In this document: positions 16,593 through 24,712 of the stretch, piece after piece
Position numbering within the stretch: the stretch's first letter is position 1
How the letters are laid out: every line of letters starts with the position of its first letter
NCBI RefSeq assembly: GCF_051859565.1
Contig: NZ_JBHYFK010000009.1
Coordinates: 6,129 to 70,128, forward strand
DNA: 64,000 nucleotides
Origin: Glycocaulis sp051859565
Lineage (GTDB): Bacteria; Pseudomonadota; Alphaproteobacteria; Caulobacterales; Maricaulaceae
Direction: 5' to 3'
Position numbers and translations under genes: made by a program
The notes under the pieces: generated by a model
Told to the model about the DNA's origin: nothing
Databases searched by the model: none
Seen by the model: the letters and a program-made list of their open reading frames with translations, nothing else

Positions 16593-17563
16593 CAGCCGTG
16601 CTCCGCGACCAGACGGGCAATGTCTCCGGCCATGCTGGCCGCCGTCGGCGCGCCGCCTGCGCCCTTGCCGGTGAGGATCACGCCCGGCGCATCCTTCAGC
16701 GCGATGACCACGCCATTGCCTTCACGCTCCACACGGTAGAACACGCTGTCGGCGCCCACCGCTTCGAGACGCACCGCGGCGTGAACGCCGCCGCCTGAAC
16801 GGGCGAGACGCCCGACCTGCCGGATGCGCAGCCCCTCACGCGCCGCCTTGGCGGCAAAGCCGGGGGCCAGTTCAGTGATCGACTGGCGGGCTATGGCCTC
16901 AATATCAAGATCAACACCCCAGGCGGCGCGGGCGGTCAGCACCAGCTTGGCTGCCGCGTCATCACCGTCGAGATCGGCGCTGGGATCGGCTTCGGCAAAG
17001 CCGGCGGCCTGCGCGGCGCGCACGGCATCGTCCAGCGCCTCGCCCTTGGCCAGCCGGTCCAGCACGAAATTCGATGTGCCGTTGAACACGCCCTTAACGG
17101 TCGTGATTTCGCGTCCGCGCGCATTGAGGGCGCTGACCGTTTCCAGCACGGGCACACCGCCGCCTACCGCGGCGCTATAGAGAAAGGCGCGGCCCTTCTC
17201 TTTCGCCGCGCGCTCCAGATCGGGGCGGCGGGCGATGACGGCCTTGTTGGCGGAGACGATGTGGGCACCGGCCTGAACCGCGCGCTCCAGCGCCGTCTCG
17301 GCGCCCGCGCAGCCCGGCAGGGCGTCAATGACCAGATCAGGAGCAAGGTCCAGCGCGGCATCGAGACTGTCGAGCACGCGTACCGGACCCTTGCCCAGAT
17401 CACGCCAGCGGCTCACCGCAATGGCCTCAATCGCCACGCCTTGCGGCAGGCGGGCGCGAAGCGCGCTGCCGACCGTGCCGCAGCCCAGCAATACCGCGCG
17501 CATGGGCCGGCTGCGTACGGTTACGGGAGACACAAAGCTCGGTGCGTAATCCAGCGGGGCCAT
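16592..17563 (-). CDS. hom: Homoserine dehydrogenase without ACT domain
   Basis: Reduces aspartate semialdehyde to homoserine. The 323-aa protein has the NAD(P) motif LGCGTVGSAL (about residues 26-35), SANKAVIA, the family signature GVFNGTSNFVLDRLAKGE and the catalytic region GFAEADPSADLDGDDAAAKL. It lacks the C-terminal ACT domain of the roughly 430-aa feedback-inhibited enzymes. It heads the hom-metX-metB operon, so control is more likely through the SAM-II riboswitch upstream than through allostery. The ATG at 17563 is used; MRAVLLGC at residue 21 is a possible shorter start. Confidence 0.92.
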   Translation of the reverse strand: MAPLDYAPSFVSPVTVRSRPMRAVLLGCGTVGSALRARLPQGVAIEAIAVSRWRDLGKGPVRVLDSLDAALDLAPDLVIDALPGCAGAETALERAVQAGAHIVSANKAVIARRPDLERAAKEKGRAFLYSAAVGGGVPVLETVSALNARGREITTVKGVFNGTSNFVLDRLAKGEALDDAVRAAQAAGFAEADPSADLDGDDAAAKLVLTARAAWGVDLDIEAIARQSITELAPGFAAKAAREGLRIRQVGRLARSGGGVHAAVRLEAVGADSVFYRVEREGNGVVIALKDAPGVILTGKGAGGAPTAASMAGDIARLVAEHG

Positions 17564-17691
17564 GGCAGTTCCACTCTTCTTTTTTCCGTCGCGCGGGAGA
17601 GCGGAAAGGCAAATGCAAGAGCGCCGATGGCAAAGGGATGCAGGACTATTCCGGTCGTGCCCGGTCCGGGCAGCGTTGTCTTGTCCTGCTT

Positions 17692-17744
17692 CGCTTTAGC
17701 TGCATTTGTTCCGCGCCCGCAAGCTGAAGCTCAAATCGGCGCAA
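17692..17744 (-). promoter_or_regulatory. SAM-II riboswitch aptamer
   Basis: Read on the minus strand this stretch follows the SAM-II consensus: a 5' stem strand GCGCC, the GATTTGA loop, a variable hairpin, TTGCGGGCGCGG with the returning stem strand GGCGC, then AACAAATG and the diagnostic 3' GCAGCTAAAG pseudoknot strand. SAM-II aptamers occur almost only in alphaproteobacteria in front of methionine genes, and here it precedes hom-metX-metB. Unusually, about 120 nt separate the aptamer from the hom start. Confidence 0.85.
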
Positions 17745-17750
17745 GATCAG

Positions 17751-17779
17751 GACATAAAGATATCCTTATATGATGTCAA
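17751..17779 (-). promoter_or_regulatory. Promoter of the methionine operon
   Basis: On the minus strand a perfect TTGACA (17779-17774) is followed, after a 17-nt spacer, by TATGTC (17756-17751), just upstream of the SAM-II aptamer. Position and spacing are right for a sigma70-type promoter. Confidence 0.65.
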
Positions 17780-17842
17780 GCGCGTACTTCGCGCTGCGCA
17801 AAAGCGCTGGCGTGGCAGGCTTTAGCCGCTAGTCTGGCGGCC

Positions 17843-18292
17843 ATGCGCACCACCCCTCTTCTTGCCCTTGCGGGTCTGGCAATCGTCCTTTCGGGCTGTG
17901 TGTCCGTGCCAGCGCCGATGACCGACCCGCGTGAGCGCGGGCCGTTCATGCCGCAATCGCAAATGCCGCTCATGCCCAATATTGCCCGCATGGCCCCCAG
18001 CGAGGGCTGTCAGGGCGAGCCCTTGAGTGCGGTCCATGCGCCTCTGCCCGAATACCCCGCGCGCGGCTGGGCACGCGGCGAGCAGGGCTGGTCCATTGTC
18101 CAGTTCGATGTGGACGGGTCTGGCGCGGTGGAAAATGTGCGTATTGCGCAAGGCGTGCCGGGCCGCTTCTTTGACCGCGAGGCCCGCCGCGCGGTCGAAC
18201 AATGGCAGTTCGCACCCCTGTCCGAAGGCGCGCACCTGACCGGCTGCACGGTGATGTTCGAGTTTGTCCTCGGACAGGTGCGCATACGCTGA
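17843..18292 (+). CDS. Lipoprotein with TonB C-terminal-like domain
   Basis: A 149-aa protein with a lipoprotein signal (LAIVLSGC, lipid-attached Cys19) and a C-terminal domain of about 85 residues. That domain carries the TonB_C pattern: PEYPARGWARGEQGWSIVQF, then VRIAQGVPGRFFDREARRAV and QWQFAP. Four cysteines may form disulphides. Classical TonB has an N-terminal membrane anchor and Pro-rich linker, both absent, so this is probably a periplasmic TonB_C-fold protein rather than an energy transducer. It is divergent from the methionine operon. Confidence 0.78.
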   Translation: MRTTPLLALAGLAIVLSGCVSVPAPMTDPRERGPFMPQSQMPLMPNIARMAPSEGCQGEPLSAVHAPLPEYPARGWARGEQGWSIVQFDVDGSGAVENVRIAQGVPGRFFDREARRAVEQWQFAPLSEGAHLTGCTVMFEFVLGQVRIR

Positions 18293-18318
18293 TAACCTCT
18301 CCTCGCTTGCGGATTTAC

Positions 18319-18331
18319 CTTAAGTTAAGGT
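18319..18331. promoter_or_regulatory. Palindrome upstream of divL
   Basis: CCTTAA-G-TTAAGG is a 13-bp near-perfect palindrome about 75 bp before the divL start. It contains two TTAA units, but their spacing is one base rather than seven, so it is not a CtrA box. It may be an operator for another regulator. Confidence 0.3.
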
Positions 18332-18406
18332 GGTGATTCGACCGGCTGCACTGACACGATGGCCACGTGTCCTGATGATGCAGCCGCGCAGTGAAGGGGG
18401 CATGCC

Positions 18407-20899
18407 ATGATGGCCACCGAGCCGGCTCAGCTGGCAACGTTGATCGTTACCGGCGGCGCGGTGGGATTTGCCGTGGCGACCGCCCTGTGGGCCTGGCGCC
18501 TGACCGAAGGCGTGCGCACTGCAAGATCCCACTGGCAAAAACGTATTGCCTGGCTTGAAGACCGCCTGGCCCGCGCAGACAGCGTGTTCGGCGCCCATCC
18601 CGGCCTGGTTCTGGTCTGGGAGACACCGCCCGATCCTGACGCCGCCGGCTGGTCCTCGCCGCGCGTCTATGGCTCACCCACCGCCCTTGCCTCTCTGGTC
18701 CAGTTTGCCGATCTGGGCTCTGGCGTGATGAACGAGCCTGATCCGGCGACCGCCCTTCTGGACGGCATCGCCGATTATGAGGCGCGCTCGGCAGGCGGAA
18801 TGGAAACCACGCTGCGCCAGCGCATGGGCGAGCTCATGCGCGAGGGCAAACCCTTCTCGCTGACCGTATCGGGCCCGTCGGGACGCTTTATCGAGGCCGA
18901 TGGCCGCCCGGCCGGATCGCAGCTCGTCCTCTGGATCGCCGATGCGACCATTCGCGGCCTTGAGGAATCCGGTGCGCGCGGGCGGCTGGAAGAGGCCCGC
19001 TCGGTCGTGGCAGACGATCCACTGGCTTTCCTGGACATGCTGGGCAAGGCGCCCTTCCCCTCCTGGCGCATCAGCGCATCCGGGCGGCTGCACTGGGTCA
19101 ATCCGGCCTATGTGGAGGCCGTCGAGGGCAGAAGCGTAGCCGATGTGATCGACCGGCAGCTCTTGCTGGAGCCGGGCCTGCCTGCGCAGGCGGGTGAGGC
19201 GCTGAAAGCCAGCGCTCCGGTGGCCCATGTGCGCGGCGCGGTCATCAAGGGCGAACGCCGGGCGCTGGACGTGGTGGTCTTCCCCATCTCTGGCGGCGTG
19301 GCGGGCGCAGCCTTTGACATCACGCGCGGCGAAGAGGCGCGCGCGGCGCTCAAACGCTTCCGCGAGGCGCATGACGAGACGCTGAACCACATGGCAGAGG
19401 CGGTCGCCATTTTTGACCGCACCAAGCAGCTCATCTTCTACAACCGCGCCTTTGCCCGGCTGTTTGCGCTGGAAGAGGCGGTGCTCAATGACCGGCCCTC
19501 GCACGGCGCGCTGCTTGACCGGCTGCGCGAAGACCAGCTTCTGCCGAACTCCGCCAATGCCGACTACAAGAACTGGAAAGCCGGCGAGCTGGCCTATTAT
19601 GAGCGCCCGCCGGGCACCGAGACGCCCGATGAGCTGTGGCCGCTGGGCGATGGCCGCACCTTGCGCGTGGCCCGCCAGCGCCATCCGCTGGGCGGCGTGC
19701 TGCTGATCTTTGAAGACATGACCGACCAGCTGGCCCTGCAGGCGCGCTACAACACCCTCATCAAGGTGCAGCGCGCCACGCTGGACCGGCTGCATGAGGC
19801 GGTGGCCGTGTTTGGCCCGGAAGGCGAGCTGCAGCTGCACAATCTGGCGTTTGAAACGCTGTGGAAGCTGGCCCCGGAAACGCTGGAGAAGGCCGACTTC
19901 ACCGCCATCGCCGATGCCTGCCACGCGCTTCACCCCGACAAGGAATCCTGGGCGGCCATCAAGGCGCGTATCACCGACACTTCACCGGAATCGCGCACCG
20001 CCAAGACGGGCGAGGTACGGCGCGCCGATGGCTCGGTGCTGACCTGGCTCAGCCGTCCGCTGCCCGATGGCGCAACCCTGATCGCCTGGGACGACATCAC
20101 CGATACACGCCGGGTGGAAGAGGCGCTGCGCGACCGCGCCGAGGCGCTGGAAGCGTCTGAAAAGATCAAGACCGGCTTTGTCGGCCATGTCAGCTATCAG
20201 CTGCGCACGCCCCTGACGACTATTGGCGGTTATGCCGACCTGCTGGCAGGCGGGTTTGCGGGCCCGCTCTCTGACCGGCAGAAAGACCCGATCGCCGCCA
20301 TCCAGACCGCCTCTGCCCAGCTGGCCAAGCTGATCGACGATATTCTGGACATTGCCGCCATTGATGCCGGCCAGCTGGAGCTGGATCTCGGCGATACCCG
20401 GCTTGATGCGCTGGCCGCCGAGGCCGCAGAGCTGGTCATGCCGCGCGCCGAACACGCCGGCATCAAGCTGAACGTCAATGCCGGCAAGGGCGAAGGACCA
20501 GTACGCGCCGATGGCGCCCGGCTGAAACAGGTGCTCTACAACCTGCTCACCAATGCGCTCGATCATGTCGATCAGGGCGGCCGCATCGAGGTGGGCGCCG
20601 AGGTGAAGGGCGGCGAGGCGCGCCTGTGGGTTGCCGACAATGGCGAGGGTATCGACAAGGACAGGCAGGCAAGCGTGTTCGAGCGCTTTGAACGCGGTCA
20701 GTCGAACCGCGCCGGGGCGGGCCTCGGCCTCGCTCTGGTGAAGGAAATCGTGCGCCTGCATGGCGGCTGGGTGGAGCTGGACTCCACGCCCGGACGCGGC
20801 ACGAAAGTGACCTGCCATCTGCCGGTCAACGCGCCGCTGGACCATGCCGCGCCGGAGCTGGACCTTGCCAGCGCCCGCAAGGAGCGGGGCAAGGCCTGA
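18407..20899 (+). CDS. divL: DivL-type cell-cycle (pseudo)kinase with tyrosine in place of the H-box histidine
   Basis: An 830-aa membrane protein: one N-terminal transmembrane helix (about residues 8-30), two or three PAS-like domains (about 210-560), a dimerisation helix pair and a C-terminal HATPase domain with NLLTNALDHV, VADNGEGIDK, FERFERGQSN and GAGLGLALV. The H-box reads HVSYQLRTPLTT: tyrosine (Tyr597) stands where a histidine kinase has its phosphorylated His. This is the hallmark of DivL, which in Caulobacter senses DivK and controls the CckA-ChpT-CtrA relay. Start ATG 18407 has GAAGGGGG six bases upstream. It stands alone, convergent with a toxin-antitoxin pair. Confidence 0.9.
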   Translation: MMATEPAQLATLIVTGGAVGFAVATALWAWRLTEGVRTARSHWQKRIAWLEDRLARADSVFGAHPGLVLVWETPPDPDAAGWSSPRVYGSPTALASLVQFADLGSGVMNEPDPATALLDGIADYEARSAGGMETTLRQRMGELMREGKPFSLTVSGPSGRFIEADGRPAGSQLVLWIADATIRGLEESGARGRLEEARSVVADDPLAFLDMLGKAPFPSWRISASGRLHWVNPAYVEAVEGRSVADVIDRQLLLEPGLPAQAGEALKASAPVAHVRGAVIKGERRALDVVVFPISGGVAGAAFDITRGEEARAALKRFREAHDETLNHMAEAVAIFDRTKQLIFYNRAFARLFALEEAVLNDRPSHGALLDRLREDQLLPNSANADYKNWKAGELAYYERPPGTETPDELWPLGDGRTLRVARQRHPLGGVLLIFEDMTDQLALQARYNTLIKVQRATLDRLHEAVAVFGPEGELQLHNLAFETLWKLAPETLEKADFTAIADACHALHPDKESWAAIKARITDTSPESRTAKTGEVRRADGSVLTWLSRPLPDGATLIAWDDITDTRRVEEALRDRAEALEASEKIKTGFVGHVSYQLRTPLTTIGGYADLLAGGFAGPLSDRQKDPIAAIQTASAQLAKLIDDILDIAAIDAGQLELDLGDTRLDALAAEAAELVMPRAEHAGIKLNVNAGKGEGPVRADGARLKQVLYNLLTNALDHVDQGGRIEVGAEVKGGEARLWVADNGEGIDKDRQASVFERFERGQSNRAGAGLGLALVKEIVRLHGGWVELDSTPGRGTKVTCHLPVNAPLDHAAPELDLASARKERGKA

Positions 20900-21178
20900 T
20901 CAGTTCAGGGCTTCGGCGACCATGTCGGGATGGCGGGCAATCACCTGCACATAGGCAATCGCGAAATCTGGCGCGGTAACGCGCGCCTGCTCCCAGTCGC
21001 GCAAGGTGCCGACCGGCACGCGGAAGCGCTGGGCGAACTCGGCCTGCGACAGGCCGAGATTATTGCGCGTCTGCCGGATCAGCCGGGCCCGCTGCCCGCG
21101 CTCCATGCCTTCAGCGGAGACGGCGAAATCCTCGTCATCCATGGGGTCAGCCGGCAGAATGATAGGCTCTTTCTTCAC
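20900..21178 (-). CDS. XRE/HTH antitoxin partner of BrnT
   Basis: A 92-aa protein with an N-terminal arm (residues 1-35) expected to contact the toxin and a C-terminal helix-turn-helix containing RQTRNNLGLSQAEFAQRFRV and GTLRDWEQ, the pattern of antitoxins such as HigA/MqsA-type and BrnA variants. The GTG at 21178 is chosen because AGGAG lies about nine bases upstream; the frame is open further up but overlaps the toxin fully. It overlaps the toxin gene by 32 nt. It ends one base after the divL stop on the opposite strand. Confidence 0.82.
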   Translation of the reverse strand: MKKEPIILPADPMDDEDFAVSAEGMERGQRARLIRQTRNNLGLSQAEFAQRFRVPVGTLRDWEQARVTAPDFAIAYVQVIARHPDMVAEALN

Positions 21179-21419
21179 CGGAATTGCTCCTGCGAACCGA
21201 GATGAAGCGGGGGCGGCCACCCCGCCACGTAAACACACCAGTGAACAGCTTTGCCTCCACCGCGCCGATCACCTTGAACCGCTCTTCACCGTCAACAGGA
21301 CGGATAGACGGCAGGATCAGATGCCCGGCATCGCGGAAAATCCGGTCACCAAAAGCCAGTGACAAGCCGTGCTTTGCCAGATTGGCGGCATCCTTGGCCG
21401 GATCAAACCTGTCGCTCAC
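21147..21419 (-). CDS. brnT: BrnT-family toxin
   Basis: A 90-aa protein matching BrnT ribonuclease toxins: RFDPAKDAANLAKHGLSLAFG at the start, RIFRDAGH, RPVDGEERFKVIG, a TWRGG strand and the conserved RFISVRRSNSGEERAY end with the catalytic Arg/Glu region. Toxin precedes antitoxin, as in brnTA. The only in-frame start before the conserved region is the GTG at 21419, which falls almost exactly where transcription should begin from the promoter at 21426-21453. It is a stand-alone two-gene module between divL and an acyl-CoA synthetase. Confidence 0.85.
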   Translation of the reverse strand: MSDRFDPAKDAANLAKHGLSLAFGDRIFRDAGHLILPSIRPVDGEERFKVIGAVEAKLFTGVFTWRGGRPRFISVRRSNSGEERAYHSAG

Positions 21420-21425
21420 CGCAAG

Positions 21426-21453
21426 ACTATACGGAATTTCCGTATTTTGGCAA
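21426..21453 (-). promoter_or_regulatory. brnT promoter with a 17-bp palindromic operator
   Basis: On the minus strand TTGCCA (21453-21448) and TATAGT (21431-21426) are 16 nt apart. The perfect palindrome ATACGGAA-T-TTCCGTAT (21429-21445) fills the spacer and overlaps the -10, fitting autorepression by the toxin-antitoxin complex. Confidence 0.7.
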
Positions 21454-21458
21454 GCAAC

Positions 21459-23270
21459 CTAAACCCGCAGCTCCCCGCTCTCGATAGCGGCGCGGATCTC
21501 GGCGGTCAGGGGCACATAGGCCTTCTGTTCGGGGTGATCGATATAGAGCGGTTCGGAGATTTTCGCCGGATCCCACCCTTCGGCCACCAGATCGGTCTTC
21601 TTCAGCTTGAACGTGCCGGTCGTGTGCTCTGACGGGTCTTCCTGGTGGATGCGCACAAAGAGCGGGCGGGCATAGGCCGGCAGCTCCTTGGTCACATGCG
21701 CATGAACGGTGGCGAGATCGAAATCCTTGTTCACCACCAGAGCGGCCATGCCGGCCTTGCCGGGATAATCCGCCACCGGCACGCCATAGATATTGGCCTG
21801 CACGATGCCCGGCGCCATGCCCATGATCTCGGCCACTTCCGAGGTCGCCACATTCTCCGATTTCCAGCGGAAGGTGTCACCCACCCGGTCGATGAAGTAG
21901 AAATAGCCTTGCGCATCGCGCTTCATCAGATCGCCGGTGCGGAAATACAGATCGCCCTTCTTGAACACGTCGCGCAGGAGCTTCTTCTCGGTCGCTTCCT
22001 TGTCGCCATAGCCGTCAAAGCGGTAGCGGGCATCATCGGGGCGTATCTCGCCAATGGCCTCGCCCACCTCATCGGGCCCGCACGGAATGCAGCGCCCCCT
22101 GGCGTCACGCACAGGCGCCTCGGAATCGAGATCAAACTTCACCAGCGCCGAGTTGAAGCGGCTCCGCAGATAGGGCGGCACGCGGCCAATGGCGCCGGGC
22201 TTGGAATCCAGATTCAGGAAGCTGACATTGCCCTCCGTCGCGCCATAGAACTCCATGATGCGCTTGATGCCGGAGCGCTCGACAAAGCGCGGCCAGACAT
22301 CGGGGCGCAGCCCGTTGCCGATGGCGATGCGGATCTTGTGCTTCTTCTCGTCCGGCGAGGGATCAGCGGCCACAAGGAAGCGGCACAGCTCGCCGACATA
22401 CATGAACATGGTCGCGCCATGCTCGGCGGCGTCCTTCCAGAAGGCGCTGGCGGAAAACTTGCGGCGCACGATCAGCGCCCCGCCCTTGGAGAGCGCGCAG
22501 CCCACACCGCACAGCCCGCCCGTCGCGTGATAGAGCGGCAGCACCATCATCATGCGGTCTTTCGGCGAGGCGTTGGACGCCACCGCAAAGCCCTGCAGGT
22601 AGTAGAGCGAACGGGTGTGCGCCACGATGGCCGCCTTGGGCAGGCCGGTCGTGCCGGAGGTGTACATTTTCAGGCACGGATCCTTGGCCAGAAGATGCGC
22701 GCGGTGCTCACGGCCGGGGCGCTCGTCAGAGACAGCCGCCAGCGCGCCACCGAGATCCTGCCCGCCGGGCACGGACGCGGCATCGCCATCAAAGACCCAG
22801 GGCGTGATCGGGCCGATGGCCTCGGCAGAGGCTGCGTAGGCGGCGCTGAGTTCCCCCTCGAGAATCACATGGGCGGCCTCGGCGATATTCACCCCGTGGG
22901 CGAGCGCCTTGCCGGTCACCTGATTGTTCAGCAGCGCGGCAATGACGCCCACTTTCGACAGGCCGAACCAGAAGGCGATGTATTCCCAGCGATTGCCCAT
23001 ATAGAGCGCAACCGTGTCACCGGGCTTGATGCCGCTGGCCAAAGCCCAGTTGGCGACCCGGTTCGCAAACGCATCAAACGCGCCATAGCTGATCGTCGAG
23101 CCGTCCTCGAGGATGAAGGCCGGGCGGGCTTTGTGCGCGTCCACATTGCGCTCGAGAAGGTCCGGCGTCAGATCGGTTGAATCCGGCGTGATCGACTTGA
23201 GCGTTTTCAGGAGCCGGATCAGCTCCTTGGTGTAGAAAATCTCACGCTGGATTGCGCTGAAAAAACCCAT
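21459..23270 (-). CDS. Long-chain acyl-CoA synthetase, FATP/very-long-chain type
   Basis: Activates fatty acids to acyl-CoA with ATP, probably at the inner membrane. The 603-aa protein has the AMP-binding P-loop KMYTSGTTGLPKAA, FYGATEGNVSFLN (A5-like motif), the YFRTGDLMKRD motif and FRWKSENVATSEV typical of the FATP (SLC27-like) branch. It also has the C-terminal catalytic lysine region TGTFKLKKTDLVAEGWDP. The length is usual for this branch. It is monocistronic, with about 220 nt between it and the divergent XRE regulator. Confidence 0.9.
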   Translation of the reverse strand: MGFFSAIQREIFYTKELIRLLKTLKSITPDSTDLTPDLLERNVDAHKARPAFILEDGSTISYGAFDAFANRVANWALASGIKPGDTVALYMGNRWEYIAFWFGLSKVGVIAALLNNQVTGKALAHGVNIAEAAHVILEGELSAAYAASAEAIGPITPWVFDGDAASVPGGQDLGGALAAVSDERPGREHRAHLLAKDPCLKMYTSGTTGLPKAAIVAHTRSLYYLQGFAVASNASPKDRMMMVLPLYHATGGLCGVGCALSKGGALIVRRKFSASAFWKDAAEHGATMFMYVGELCRFLVAADPSPDEKKHKIRIAIGNGLRPDVWPRFVERSGIKRIMEFYGATEGNVSFLNLDSKPGAIGRVPPYLRSRFNSALVKFDLDSEAPVRDARGRCIPCGPDEVGEAIGEIRPDDARYRFDGYGDKEATEKKLLRDVFKKGDLYFRTGDLMKRDAQGYFYFIDRVGDTFRWKSENVATSEVAEIMGMAPGIVQANIYGVPVADYPGKAGMAALVVNKDFDLATVHAHVTKELPAYARPLFVRIHQEDPSEHTTGTFKLKKTDLVAEGWDPAKISEPLYIDHPEQKAYVPLTAEIRAAIESGELRV

Positions 23271-23492
23271 CTGGTCTGATCTCCCGCTAGCCGCCTCTTG
23301 CCGGGCGAACCCGCGACAGTAAATGGCACGGGGGACGGGTCAAGACAGGGCCGTGTGCGCGACGCCGCAAAGCGCAGCACGTGCAGCATGGCTGCGGCCA
23401 GACCTACTGCTGTGACATAAAAACATGCATGCATCCGTGTGCCAGCAGGTTAATCCGTATTTCTGGTGGGGAAATAAACGGGGAGTATATGG

Positions 23493-24146
23493 TTGACGAA
23501 CGACAATGGGGCCGGGCGTGAGGGGACGCCTGGCAGGTGGGGACTAGCGCTGCGGGCTTTGCGGCTTCGCAGCAATATGAAGCAGGACGATGCCGCGAGC
23601 CGGCTGAAAGTCAGCCAGTCTTATGTCTCGCGGCTGGAGAACGGGGTGATCGAGCCGTCGCGCGAGATTGCCGCGCGCCTGCGCGAATTGCTGCGCAATC
23701 CGGTGCACCGGCCTCTGGTGGACCAGCTGCGCGCCATCGTGCACCACTCGCCTCATGCGGTGGCGCTGCTGGCATACCGGGACGGCGCGGTCGCGGTCAT
23801 CGAAGCCAGTTCACGATACCGCCACGCCGGGCCTCCTTTTGAGGCCTACACGCCGGGCATGGAAACCGCCGATCCGCTGGGTCAGGCCGTGTCGGACATA
23901 GTCCGGGAAGTCCTCGCATGCGGCGCGTTCGAGGGTGATGTCGCCTGCGTGGAGCGGATCTGGCGGGCGCCTGTCGATGGCGAGAGACGCTGCTTTCATT
24001 CAGTGCAGACGCCGGTCTTCACCGGCAGTGAATGGCTGGTGCATTCCGCCACCGCCACGATGAGTGCTGAATCGTACGATGCTTTCCTGCGCAAGAATGG
24101 CGGACCGGAAAGAGTGCACGATTTCCGGGCAGCGCAGACAGAGTAA
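23493..24146 (+). CDS. XRE-family regulator with a C-terminal putative sensory domain
   Basis: A 217-aa protein. Residues about 16-70 form an HTH_3 domain (LRSNMKQDDAASRLKVSQSYVSRLENGVIEPS). The rest (about 75-205) is an alpha/beta region with PAS-like pattern (VALLAYRDGAVAVIEASSRY, then FTGSEWLVHSATA) that could bind a ligand. The TTG start at 23493 is supported by GGGGAG about seven bases upstream; an ATG four bases earlier is out of frame and hits a stop. It is followed after 104 nt by a BLUF photoreceptor on the same strand. The target is unknown. Confidence 0.75.
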   Translation: MTNDNGAGREGTPGRWGLALRALRLRSNMKQDDAASRLKVSQSYVSRLENGVIEPSREIAARLRELLRNPVHRPLVDQLRAIVHHSPHAVALLAYRDGAVAVIEASSRYRHAGPPFEAYTPGMETADPLGQAVSDIVREVLACGAFEGDVACVERIWRAPVDGERRCFHSVQTPVFTGSEWLVHSATATMSAESYDAFLRKNGGPERVHDFRAAQTE

Positions 24147-24250
24147 GCGCCGGAATTCGTTTATGCTTCGCTCTGAGACGAACACCGGCACGATTAACTG
24201 CCGCGGTCTCTCAGGGGGCGCGGCAGCGGCATTTTCAAGGATCGAAACCC

Positions 24251-24694
24251 ATGTTCCTCACCCGCCTCGTCTATCACAGCGTCGCTGATTTCATGTCCGG
24301 ATCGCGCAATGTATCCGACGAGATGGGGCGCATATTGTCAGCCGGCTTGCGCAACAATCCGCCCGAAGGGCTGACCGGCGTGCTGGCCGTTGATGGTGAC
24401 CGTTTCCTGCAGGTGCTGGAGGGATCGCGCCAGGCGGTGTCCGCCACCTTCCGGCGCATCGCGCGGGACACCGCACACCGGGGACTGGAAATCGTGTTTT
24501 GCGGCGAGGTGGACCAGCGCTGCTTTGCCGACTGGTCGGTTGCGGTCCTGCGCGAGGAAACGCTCCCGGCCGCAGAGGGCCGGGACGTGGATTATGAGCA
24601 CATTACCGCCGATGGCCTCGTTGAACGGGCAAGGCGGATACGCGAGACGGGGCTGATCGCGCGCAGGGACACGATGCACCCCGTCTCATCGTGA
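24251..24694 (+). CDS. BLUF-domain blue-light photoreceptor
   Basis: A 147-aa protein made of a single BLUF (FAD-binding blue-light sensor) domain plus a short tail. All key residues are present: Tyr8 in LVYHS, Asn35-Asn36 in RNNPPEGLTGVL, Gln54 in FLQVLEG and Trp95 in FADWSVAV; Tyr and Gln form the photoactive hydrogen-bond switch to the flavin. There is no EAL or cyclase output domain, so it must signal through a partner. The adjacent XRE regulator is the obvious candidate. It is convergent with cydX, 18 nt apart. Confidence 0.92.
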   Translation: MFLTRLVYHSVADFMSGSRNVSDEMGRILSAGLRNNPPEGLTGVLAVDGDRFLQVLEGSRQAVSATFRRIARDTAHRGLEIVFCGEVDQRCFADWSVAVLREETLPAAEGRDVDYEHITADGLVERARRIRETGLIARRDTMHPVSS

Positions 24695-24712
24695 GCGGCC
24701 TTGCCGGCCTGC

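Noticed and set aside
18319..18331. CtrA box upstream of divL
   Set aside because: Two TTAA units are present but separated by one base, not seven.
21645..23180. 511-codon open frame on the plus strand
   Set aside because: Antisense shadow of the acyl-CoA synthetase gene with biased His/Arg/Gly composition.
23425..23434. ATGCATGCAT self-complementary run
   Set aside because: Short and simple; no second copy or clear promoter element to support a function.
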